Source of the DNA: Sutterella megalosphaeroides
Lineage (GTDB): Bacteria; Pseudomonadota; Gammaproteobacteria; Burkholderiales; Burkholderiaceae_F
Assembly (NCBI RefSeq): GCF_003609995.1
Contig: NZ_AP018786.1
Coordinates: forward strand, 1,188,001 to 1,252,000
Reading direction: 5' to 3'
Length of the DNA stretch: 64,000 nt
Part shown: piece after piece, positions 8,291 to 15,887 of the stretch
Layout of the letters: each line of letters starts with the position of its first letter
Position numbering within the stretch: the stretch's first letter is position 1
The notes under the pieces: generated by a model
Told to the model about the DNA's origin: nothing
Databases searched by the model: none
The model's input: the letters and a program-made list of their open reading frames with translations, nothing else
Program-made: the position numbers and the translations under genes

Positions 8291-10087
8291 TTACTTCGAG
8301 TTCTTGACGGCGCTTTCGCCCGCCACGTAGCCCGAGACGATCGCCCACGTGTTCATGAGGGTCGTCATCGAGTCGGCGCCGTTCGCGCCGCCCACCACGC
8401 AGCCCGCACCGTAGAGGTTGCCGACGGGCTTGCCGTCCTTACGGAGAATCTGCATGTCGGCGTTGGCGCGCAGGCCGCCGAGCGTCGTCTGGTAGCGGGC
8501 CTTCTGTTCGACGATGTGGTAGGGACCTTCGCCGATTTCAACGAGCGTCGTGCGGCCGAAGGCCTTGTCTTCGCCCGCCTTGACGGCGGCGTTCCAGTCC
8601 TTCACGGTCTGCACGAGCCCTTCCGGGTCGATCCCCATTTCCTTGGCGCACACGTCGAGTTCGCCCGTGCAGATCACGGGGCGGCCGTTGTTGCGAAGCG
8701 ACTTCCAGGCTTCGAACGTCGAGGCGTCGGGCACGGTATGGTCGTCGACCGCCTTCTTGACGTAGGCTTCCCAGGCCTTCTGGTCCATCACCAGGTACAT
8801 GATGTGATTCTTCTGCGCGAGGGTCGCTTCGGTCAGTTCGCCGAGCGACTTGTTTTCGTTCACGCAGCGCTTGCCGTCCGTGTTGACGAAAATGGCGCTG
8901 CCGCGCACGGCGAAGGTCGAGGAGCCCGTCGTGTCCATGGAGCGGCCGGGCTGGACTTCGACGCCGTTCGGGTAGGTCTTGACGTACTCAAGGTTGATCG
9001 TGTCGGCGCCGATCGCCGTCCCCATCTTGAAGCCGTCGCCCGTTTCGGTCGGGATCCCGTAAAAGAGCACGTCCTGCATGCGTTCGGGGAGCATCGACTT
9101 CACGGCGCCGTAGCCGCCCGAGGCGAGCACGAAGGACTTGGCGTCGAACCGGTAGTTCTGGCCCTTGAGGCCCGTCGCCTTGACGCCCGTGACGTTGCCG
9201 TCCTTGTCGGTGATGAATTCGGTCGCGCGCATGTCCGTCATCAGAACGCCGCCGTGCTTGGCGAAGATGTCGAGCATGGTCTTTTGCCAGCCGACGGAGT
9301 TACCCTTCGCGGAAATCTGGCGGTGCGCGCTGTGGTCGGGGAACTGAACCCAGGCCGCGCCGTAGGCGACCTTCAGATCGTCGATGAGCCAGTCGCCGAC
9401 TTCGCCCGTGTGTTCGCTCACCATCTTGGCAAGGACCGGGTCGTTGGCGTTCTTGCCGACGCGCAGCATGTCCTTGTAGAGGAGTTCGGGCGAGTCGTTC
9501 GTTTCCTTCATCTCTTCGCGCTGGTAGCGGGTGCCCGTCGCGGCGAGCCCGCCGTGATTGAGGGCGGAGACGCCGCCCGCGGCGGGACGCTTTTCGATGA
9601 GGATCACTTTCGCACCCGATTCGGCCGCTTTGACGGCGGCGGTGATGCCGCTGTTGCCCGCACCGATCACAAGAATGTCGGACGTGACGTCCTTGACGGG
9701 AAGCGAGGCCGCGCTCTTGTCGTCGACCTTCTTCAAGTAGGGCTTCGTGTCGACGCCCGCCGAGACGAGCGCGGCGAGCACGGCCTGCTTGATCGCCTCG
9801 GACGTGAGCGTTGCGCCGCCCACCGCATCGACGGCCGCGGACTGTTCGGCGGTGACCGCTGCGGGAATACGTTCGAGGGCGGGATCGGCAATGCCGGTCG
9901 ATTCTTTGTGGGACACCACCTTCACCGCCGTGATTTTGCCGTCCGTAAGCGTGACCGCCACCTTCACGGCGCCGTTGCGACCCTGGGCTTCGCCCGTATA
10001 GGTGCCGCTGGCGGCGGCCAATGCCACGGAACTGCCGAAGGCGGCAACGAGCGTGGCGGCAAGCAGGGTGCGGGTGAATTTCTTCAT
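8291..10087 (-). CDS. Periplasmic FMN-binding/FAD flavoprotein reductase, fumarate-reductase family, atypical active site
   Basis: 598 residues: a Sec signal peptide (to about residue 25), an FMN-binding domain (about 30-120) with a flavinylation-like motif DAVGGATLTS, then an FAD_binding_2 reductase domain opening VIGAGNSG. The family passes electrons to small organic acceptors (fumarate, urocanate and others) in the periplasm. Compared with Shewanella Fcc3, the fumarate-binding residues look absent: the usual HTMGG is QTTLGG, NRLGG is replaced by GANGADS, and the catalytic-Arg segment reads NENKSLGE. Fumarate is therefore unlikely; the substrate is unknown. A good ribosome site (AAGGAGAAATTC) precedes the start. 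It lies 102 bases after the flavoprotein at 10190 in the same direction and may share its operon. Confidence 0.85.
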   Translation of the reverse strand: MKKFTRTLLAATLVAAFGSSVALAAASGTYTGEAQGRNGAVKVAVTLTDGKITAVKVVSHKESTGIADPALERIPAAVTAEQSAAVDAVGGATLTSEAIKQAVLAALVSAGVDTKPYLKKVDDKSAASLPVKDVTSDILVIGAGNSGITAAVKAAESGAKVILIEKRPAAGGVSALNHGGLAATGTRYQREEMKETNDSPELLYKDMLRVGKNANDPVLAKMVSEHTGEVGDWLIDDLKVAYGAAWVQFPDHSAHRQISAKGNSVGWQKTMLDIFAKHGGVLMTDMRATEFITDKDGNVTGVKATGLKGQNYRFDAKSFVLASGGYGAVKSMLPERMQDVLFYGIPTETGDGFKMGTAIGADTINLEYVKTYPNGVEVQPGRSMDTTGSSTFAVRGSAIFVNTDGKRCVNENKSLGELTEATLAQKNHIMYLVMDQKAWEAYVKKAVDDHTVPDASTFEAWKSLRNNGRPVICTGELDVCAKEMGIDPEGLVQTVKDWNAAVKAGEDKAFGRTTLVEIGEGPYHIVEQKARYQTTLGGLRANADMQILRKDGKPVGNLYGAGCVVGGANGADSMTTLMNTWAIVSGYVAGESAVKNSK

Positions 10088-10189
10088 GAATTTCTCCTTT
10101 GTCGTTCGATGGTGCTCGACGGGGACGTGGTCGGTCGTCTCCCGCGTCGAGCTTTGAAGAAAGTATGAAGCGCCCGGCTGCGCTCGTCT

Positions 10190-11734
10190 TTATACGGCTG
10201 TATAAGTCGAGACTCCAAGGATCGATTCCGCTGCGGCGTGCCCGAATACGAAGGCGTCGGCAAGACCGCACCCGCCCAATTGGTTTTCGCCGTGCAGCCC
10301 CCCGACGGCTTCGCCCGCGGCCCAGAGCCCCGGAATGACGACTCCTTCGTCATCGAGCACGCGTCCGACGGCGTCGACGTCGATGCCGCCCGACGTGGCG
10401 TGCACGGTCATCGCCACGGTGCTCATCCAAAAGGGCGGACGGGCGATGGGATGCGCGTTGCGAACGTTTTTCCCGAATTCGTCCCGACCCTCGCGAATGC
10501 CCCGGTTGTAGCGCTCGACCGTCTCGCAAAGCACGGCGCCCGAAAGTCCCGCCTGGCGCGCGAGGTCCTCGAGCGAGTCGGCGCTCACCGCGTCGCCCGA
10601 TTCGACCGCAAGCACCGCCTCCTGCTGAATCGAGCGGTTGTAGCTTCGGAAGCCGTCGTCGTCGATGAGAATGCGGGCCAGCCCTCCGGGCAGCGCCGTC
10701 ACGCGGTCGCGAATCGCATCGCGTCGTCCGTCTTCGGCGACGAACCGTCGGCCGTCGGCGTCAAGAAGAATGAAGCGCTCGACGTCGTTGTGAAAGCGAA
10801 CGCGGCGTTTTCCTCCGGGCGGGCACCCCGGCTGGCACTGAACGACGTCCATGTCGCGAAGCCGCGCGCCCGCGTCCCGGGCGGCGAGAAGCATTTCGCC
10901 CGTGGCTCCGGGCGCGTTGTCGTGCCCGAGGTGCGCGTATCGGGGAGCGAAGCGCTCGAGCATGGCGCCGGAAGCCGAAAAGCCTCCCGACGCAATCAGA
11001 ATGCCGAGCTTTCCCGTGAAACGCGCAAGACTGCCGTCGGCCCGCCGTGCGAGCACGTTCTCAACGCGTGCCACGCCCTGAGCGGTCATGCGGGATCCGA
11101 GGGCGAGCGCACGGCACTCGGTTTCGAGGCGAACGCCGAGTTGCAGGGCTCGGGCGGAGAGTTGCCGCACGTAGCCTTCTCCGTTCGGCATCACGGGGCG
11201 GTAGTTTCGGGGAAAGAGCGACCCCGAGATTTCGTAGACCTCGCGCCCGAACGTGACGCCGAGCCCTTCGAGCCAGCGCATCACGGGGCCCGCCTCAAGC
11301 GCGAGGCGCATCAAGCGGGCGGAGTCGGCTTTCGGGCCCGCATTGGCGTAGAGAAGCCCGTAGAAATCTTCGACGCCGTCCGAAATGCCCGCTGCCCCCT
11401 GACGCTCGGGCTCGACGGCGGCGTAGTAGCCGCTCGCAAGGAGCGTGTTGCCGCCGATCGAAGGCATCTTTTCGAGGACGATGACGCTCGCTCCGATTTC
11501 GGCCGCTCGGGCCGCGGCGGCGAGTCCCGCACCGCCCGCTCCCACGATCACGATGTCGGCCGCGCGTTCCGTCGGCAGGTTCGGCGCGGGGCGACTTTCG
11601 TCGAAAATGCCCGCCTCGTCGGCGCTTCGGGAGGAGGAAGACGGTCGGCAGCCGGACGCGGCGAGGAGGGAAACGGCCGCCGCACCACCGAGCAGTCGGC
11701 GGCGTTCGAGGTCGGGTAGAACAATCGAACGCAC
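10190..11734 (-). CDS. FAD-binding flavoprotein reductase with twin-Arg/lipoprotein-like leader
   Basis: 514 residues, GTG start, five bases after the response-regulator stop, so probably translationally coupled. The leader RRRLLGGAAAVSLLAASGC looks like a Tat signal with a lipobox Cys, predicting a membrane-tethered exported protein. The FAD site is VIVGAGGAGLAAAARAAE. There is no FMN-binding domain, unlike its neighbour at 8291, which might serve as electron donor or partner. Active-site comparison: HATSGG keeps the His and GRRDA keeps an Arg, but NRLGG is NQLGG, losing the second substrate Arg. It is therefore a fumarate-reductase-fold enzyme for an unknown acceptor. Being in the operon of a TtrSR-like system suggests induction by its substrate. 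Confidence 0.85.
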   Translation of the reverse strand: MRSIVLPDLERRRLLGGAAAVSLLAASGCRPSSSSRSADEAGIFDESRPAPNLPTERAADIVIVGAGGAGLAAAARAAEIGASVIVLEKMPSIGGNTLLASGYYAAVEPERQGAAGISDGVEDFYGLLYANAGPKADSARLMRLALEAGPVMRWLEGLGVTFGREVYEISGSLFPRNYRPVMPNGEGYVRQLSARALQLGVRLETECRALALGSRMTAQGVARVENVLARRADGSLARFTGKLGILIASGGFSASGAMLERFAPRYAHLGHDNAPGATGEMLLAARDAGARLRDMDVVQCQPGCPPGGKRRVRFHNDVERFILLDADGRRFVAEDGRRDAIRDRVTALPGGLARILIDDDGFRSYNRSIQQEAVLAVESGDAVSADSLEDLARQAGLSGAVLCETVERYNRGIREGRDEFGKNVRNAHPIARPPFWMSTVAMTVHATSGGIDVDAVGRVLDDEGVVIPGLWAAGEAVGGLHGENQLGGCGLADAFVFGHAAAESILGVSTYTAV

Positions 11735-11739
11735 GGGTC

Positions 11740-12408
11740 TTACTCCGAAAGCAGTCGGGCTTCGATGCCGCTCAGGAGCCCGCGCTCCGCATGCGCGTCG
11801 GGAATTCCCGCCGCGTCGAGCACGGCTTTGATTTCGACGGCCGATCGGACCTCAAGTTTCGCGTACACCGCGGAGCGGTGGATTTTGACGGCCTGTTCCG
11901 ATACCCCGAGTCGGGCGGCGATGACTTTGTTGGGGTCGCCTTTGACGGCCTCGAGCGCGACGTCGAGCTCCCGGGGCGTAAGTGCGTCGACGCGTTCGCG
12001 TGCGAGCGCGCGTTCTCGGGAACGGCGTCGCGCGTCGAGATTCCAGGCGAAAAGCTCCCGCGCGGCGCGTGCGAGCTTTTCGGGATCGACGGGCTTCGTG
12101 AAAAAGTCCGCGGCACCGTTTTTGACGGCCAAAAGCGCCATCTCGATGTCGCCGTGTCCCGAGAGAAAGACGACGGGTTGGTCGAACCCGAGCGAGGGCA
12201 TGCGAGCGTGGCATTCGAGGCCCGCCATGCCCGCCATGCGGATGTCCATCACGACGCAGCCGGGAACGGCCGGGTCGTCGCGGCGCAAAAACTCTTCCGC
12301 GCTTTCGTAGCCGACGGCGCGAAGGTCGGCCATGCTCAAAGAAAAAAGCAGCGCGTTGCGCAGAGCGTCGTCATCGTCGACGAGGCGAACAAGCGGTGTG
12401 GTCAACAT
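11740..12408 (-). CDS. FixJ/TtrR-type response regulator
   Basis: 222 residues: a receiver domain (acidic cluster VDDDD near residue 10, phospho-acceptor in VMDIRM near 56, Thr/Lys in LSGHG and TKPVD) followed by a LuxR-type helix-turn-helix (LTPRELDVALEAVKG...VIAARLGVSEQAVKIHR). This is the FixJ/TtrR subgroup. The start overlaps the histidine-kinase stop by seven bases, and the flavoprotein gene follows five bases after its own stop. It most likely activates this operon and perhaps the divergent peroxidase at 14531. Confidence 0.9.
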   Translation of the reverse strand: MLTTPLVRLVDDDDALRNALLFSLSMADLRAVGYESAEEFLRRDDPAVPGCVVMDIRMAGMAGLECHARMPSLGFDQPVVFLSGHGDIEMALLAVKNGAADFFTKPVDPEKLARAARELFAWNLDARRRSRERALARERVDALTPRELDVALEAVKGDPNKVIAARLGVSEQAVKIHRSAVYAKLEVRSAVEIKAVLDAAGIPDAHAERGLLSGIEARLLSE

Positions 12409-14378
12409 GAGGTCGGTTCCGAAAGACGGGCGGTGGTGTTTTCAAGGGATCCGTCGGGTGCGGGGTTCTTTTCTTCAGATACGAGCATCGGGAGGCGAAT
12501 TTGCACGGTGAGGCCGTTCGAGGGGGGAGCGGCACGACGAAAGGCGAGACTTCCGCCGTGCGCTTCGACGATGCGCCGCACGATGTGAAGGCCCAGGCCG
12601 AGCGAATCGGGTTTCAGACTTTTGACCGGAGTTGAAAGTCGCCGGAAAACCTCTTCAGCGACCGGTCCGTCGGGAGAACCTTCGTCCGAAACCTCAAGCG
12701 TTGCAAAGCGCGGAGCGAACCTCGCTCTCTTGGCGTTTCCCGATGCTTCAGGGACAAGGACTTCGCCGCACTCGAACGCTTTCACGAGGATTCTGCGCTT
12801 TCCGCTCGGGCGATCGGTCATCGCGGCGGCTGCATTGCGAAAGAGGTTGACGAGAACGAGTTCGAGCTCCAGAGGTTCGCCCGAAACCGAGAGCGTATCG
12901 GGTACGTCGATGCGTACGTCGACGCCCTCGCCGAGCGAGCCGTGTCCGAAGATCTCCCGGGCTCGGGCGACGAGCCCCGCAAGTTCCACGCGGCGGTGAC
13001 GGCGGGCTCCCGCTTTGGCATAGCTTCGCACGCGTTCGACGATGTCGGAGACGCGCTCGGCTTCGTCAATCAGCCGATCGGCGGCCGAAACGAGCGTCGG
13101 TCCGAGTTCGGGCGAGGGGGTCTTGCCGAGACGTCCGGCCGCCATCCGAATTCCGCCCGCATATGCGACGACGGCCGACAGAGGTTGGCGCACTTCGTGC
13201 GCGAACATGCTCGAGAGTCCCGAAACAACGCTTGAGCGTTCAAGTTGCGTGAGGCGCTCCCGCGCTTCTCGCGCGGTTGCGGCGGCACGTTCCTTCTCGG
13301 CGATCGCGGCCCGAAGCGCCCGGGTACGCTTTTCGACGAGCCGTTCGGCCGCAACGGAATGGAGCGCCAAGAGCATCAGAGCGAGAAAGACGGCGATGAT
13401 CCATCGCTTGTAGCGTTGCCAAAAATGCAGGAGCGTCGGTTCTTCGGTGACGGGCCGGTAGGGACCGATCCGGAGTTCCCGGTAGAGGTCCGCCGCTTTC
13501 GTGAAGTCGCTCGCAATGCGCCAACGCTCGCCCGCACGAAAGGGTTTCGCGCCGAGAAGCGTCACCGAGAGCGTGCTCGCCAGGTCGGCGCTTGTTCCCG
13601 TCGAGACGCCGAAGACGATGTCGGGCAAAAGCGGCGCGGAGTGCCGGCAGGGAAAACCGTCGGAGACGCTGTCGCCCAAAACGACGAGTTCGCCCTCGCG
13701 CACGACGTTCATCGCCACGAGCGACTCGAGCCGACAGGCGGGCACGACCGCGACGTCGACCGCCGCTTGTTGCACGAGCTGGATCGGGTCGGGCGGCATG
13801 TAGCCCGTGAAGCGCACTTCGGCGTTCCAGCCGGGTTCGAGCGCGCCGATCCCGTTAAGAAGTCCCCGAAACGCGAGCCAAGTGGAAAAGTCCCCCGGGG
13901 CTTCGGAGGCGATCCGTTTGCCGGGAACGTCCGAGAGCGTGCGGATCGGGCTGCCGCGCCGAACGACGACCGCAACCCCCGCCGCTTTGGAGGGATCTTC
14001 GACGTAGGGCGGCGTGCGGGCGGCAATCTGTTGGGCGCCGCTCTCAAGTTGCAGTACGCCGAAAAGAGCGCTGTCGGCAAAGAACGCGTCGACGCGCCGC
14101 TCGCGCACGGCGCGTGAAAGCGCTTCGGGCGTGTAAATCGTTGTCCTGAACCGCGTCTCGGGGTGCTCGCCGCGCAAAAGCCGCATGGTCGGAGCGAAGG
14201 ATTCGATCAAAAAATCGGGCCCGAGATTGTCCTGGAGTCCGATGCGCACCTCGGGCGGAAGGTCCGCGGCCTGTGCGGGGAGAAGGACCGCACCGAGCAG
14301 AGCGAAGATCGAGCCGAGGACGAGGATCCGAGAGCGCATTGGAGGTGAGAGGAAAAGGTGATCTGTCGATTTTCCCAT
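12402..14378 (-). CDS. TtrS-like sensor histidine kinase with periplasmic PhnD-type binding domain
   Basis: 658 residues. After a signal sequence (MRSRILVLGSIFALLGAVLL) comes a periplasmic substrate-binding domain of the PhnD/TtrS type (about 40-320, VRIGLQDNLGPDFLIESFAP ...), one membrane helix (WIIAVFLALMLLALHSVA), a coiled linker, an HisKA H-box (FAHEVRQPLS) and a HATPase domain (NLFRNAAAAM; LGLGLHIVRRIVEAHGG). TtrS senses tetrathionate in Salmonella; the ligand here is more likely the acceptor used by the co-transcribed flavoprotein. The start at 14378 is preferred over Met14 because AGGA lies eight bases upstream, while Met14 has no ribosome site. Confidence 0.88.
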   Translation of the reverse strand: MGKSTDHLFLSPPMRSRILVLGSIFALLGAVLLPAQAADLPPEVRIGLQDNLGPDFLIESFAPTMRLLRGEHPETRFRTTIYTPEALSRAVRERRVDAFFADSALFGVLQLESGAQQIAARTPPYVEDPSKAAGVAVVVRRGSPIRTLSDVPGKRIASEAPGDFSTWLAFRGLLNGIGALEPGWNAEVRFTGYMPPDPIQLVQQAAVDVAVVPACRLESLVAMNVVREGELVVLGDSVSDGFPCRHSAPLLPDIVFGVSTGTSADLASTLSVTLLGAKPFRAGERWRIASDFTKAADLYRELRIGPYRPVTEEPTLLHFWQRYKRWIIAVFLALMLLALHSVAAERLVEKRTRALRAAIAEKERAAATAREARERLTQLERSSVVSGLSSMFAHEVRQPLSAVVAYAGGIRMAAGRLGKTPSPELGPTLVSAADRLIDEAERVSDIVERVRSYAKAGARRHRRVELAGLVARAREIFGHGSLGEGVDVRIDVPDTLSVSGEPLELELVLVNLFRNAAAAMTDRPSGKRRILVKAFECGEVLVPEASGNAKRARFAPRFATLEVSDEGSPDGPVAEEVFRRLSTPVKSLKPDSLGLGLHIVRRIVEAHGGSLAFRRAAPPSNGLTVQIRLPMLVSEEKNPAPDGSLENTTARLSEPTSC

Positions 14379-14428
14379 ACTTCGTCCTACGCATGGAGAA
14401 TCCCTATTGTCCTCTTAGATAATTAAAA

Positions 14429-14459
14429 TTAGCTATCAAAAGTAGTAGGGTCATATAAT
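14429..14459 (+). promoter_or_regulatory. Probable promoter of the cytochrome c peroxidase gene
   Basis: A perfect TATAAT at 14454-14459 in an AT-rich stretch quite unlike the surrounding DNA. The -35 is unclear (TTAGCT at 14429 with a 19-base spacer). ATCAA at 14435 could be half of an Fnr-type site, but the other half is not recognisable. Confidence 0.45.
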
Positions 14460-14530
14460 TATTTCGGCGTCGACGAGCTTCATTCGCTCGTCGTAGAGAC
14501 CACTCACAGACCACCCACAAGGAACGCCCC

Positions 14531-15541
14531 ATGACCAAGACCCTTCTTGCGGCCGCCGTCGGCGCCGTGATCGGCCTCTCTTCCTTCTCCGCGCTTGCCG
14601 CCGAACCCGTCGACCCGATCGAGCCCGTTGAGGTGAAGAACCCCGCGCTCGTCGAACTCGGGAAGATGCTCTTTTTCGAACCCCGCCTCTCGCGCTCGGG
14701 CCTTCTTTCCTGCAACAGCTGCCACAACCTCTCGACGGGCGGCGTCGACAACCTGAAGACCTCGATCGGCGACTACTGGGCCCAGGGTCCGATCAACTCC
14801 CCGACGGTTCTCAATTCCTACGGTCAGATCGCACAATTCTGGAACGGCCGCGCGAAGACGCTCGCCGAACAGGCCGCCGGCCCGATCGCCAACCCCCTCG
14901 AAATGGCCTCCACGCACGAGCTCGCCGTTCAGGTGATCGGCTCGATCCCGGGCTATGCCGAACACTTCAAGAAGGCCTTCGGCGACGAAAAGGTCGACAT
15001 CGGCCGCATCACGGACGCGATCGCCGAGTTCGAACGCACGCTCGTGACGCCCAACGCCCGCTTCGACAAGTGGTTGAAGGGCGACGCGAAGGCGATCACG
15101 GACTTTGAACTGAAGGGCTACCAGCTCTTCAAGAGCTCGGGTTGCATGATCTGCCACAACGGCGCGCTCTTGGGCGGCCAGAGCTTCCAGAAGATGGGTG
15201 CGGTGCGTGCCTACGAAACGACCAACACGGACGAAGGCGTCAAGGCCATTTCCGGTCGCGACCAGGACCGCATGACCTTCAAGGTGCCGCAGCTCCGCAA
15301 CGTCGAACTCACCTACCCGTACTTCCACGACGGCGAAGCGAAGACCCTTGAAAAGGCCGTCCAGGTGATGGGCGACGTTCAGCTCGGGAAGCGCTACACC
15401 GACGAAGAAACGGCTCAGATCGTCGCCTTCCTGAAGACCCTGACGGGCGAACAGCCGAAGATCGTTCTGCCGATCCTTCCGCCCTCGGGCCCCGAAACGC
15501 CCGAATTCAACCCCTGGGCTCCGAAGCCCGACGCGAAGTAA
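14531..15541 (+). CDS. Periplasmic di-haem cytochrome c peroxidase
   Basis: 336 residues with a Sec signal peptide cut near SALAA-EP. Two haem c motifs: CNSCH at 61-65 (low-potential, peroxidatic haem) and CMICH at 205-209 (electron-transferring haem). Length and motif spacing match bacterial CcpA/MauG-family peroxidases, which reduce hydrogen peroxide with electrons from small cytochromes. The start is supported by AAGGAACG upstream. It is divergent from the TtrS-like kinase with a 152-base AT-rich spacer. In anaerobes such enzymes can use peroxide as a terminal acceptor. A hairpin terminator follows. Confidence 0.93.
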   Translation: MTKTLLAAAVGAVIGLSSFSALAAEPVDPIEPVEVKNPALVELGKMLFFEPRLSRSGLLSCNSCHNLSTGGVDNLKTSIGDYWAQGPINSPTVLNSYGQIAQFWNGRAKTLAEQAAGPIANPLEMASTHELAVQVIGSIPGYAEHFKKAFGDEKVDIGRITDAIAEFERTLVTPNARFDKWLKGDAKAITDFELKGYQLFKSSGCMICHNGALLGGQSFQKMGAVRAYETTNTDEGVKAISGRDQDRMTFKVPQLRNVELTYPYFHDGEAKTLEKAVQVMGDVQLGKRYTDEETAQIVAFLKTLTGEQPKIVLPILPPSGPETPEFNPWAPKPDAK

Positions 15542-15594
15542 GTCGTTGACGACCGACGGAGGACGCAAGTCCTCCGCCGACTTCCGAACGCCCC

Positions 15595-15630
15595 GGCTCC
15601 CGTCCGTACCGGACAGGGAGCTTTTTCTTT
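15595..15630 (+). terminator. Terminator of the peroxidase gene
   Basis: Stem GGCTCCC...GGGAGC with an inner GTCCG/CGGAC stem, followed by TTTTTCTTTT. A second hairpin without a T-run (CGGAGGAC-GCAA-GTCCTCCG, 15557-15576) precedes it. Confidence 0.75.
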
Positions 15631-15780
15631 TCGGGGAGTGTCCGAAGACGGAAGAAACGCAGACGAGGAGGCGGAAGGCGTCTGATCCCGTCGGTTCTCG
15701 AACATCGTGCGCCGGCCCGCGCTCAAGTCCCGATCGAACCTCGCACGCTCCCTCGGGGCCTTGCCGGTTTTGCCGGCCTC

Positions 15781-15826
15781 AAAAAGACCGCCGGGGATGC
15801 CTCTTTTCGAGGCACCCCCGGCGGGA
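15781..15826 (-). terminator. Terminator of the feo operon
   Basis: A long stem (CCGCCGGGG-ATGCCTC / GAGGCA-CCCCCGGCGG, loop TTTT). On the minus strand it is followed by TCTTTTTG and lies about 60 bases past the feoB stop. Confidence 0.75.
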
Positions 15827-15887
15827 TCGGAGACACGGTTTCGAAGGTTTCGGCTGCCGTGAGTCGTTCTCAACCTTCAGCGCGCGT

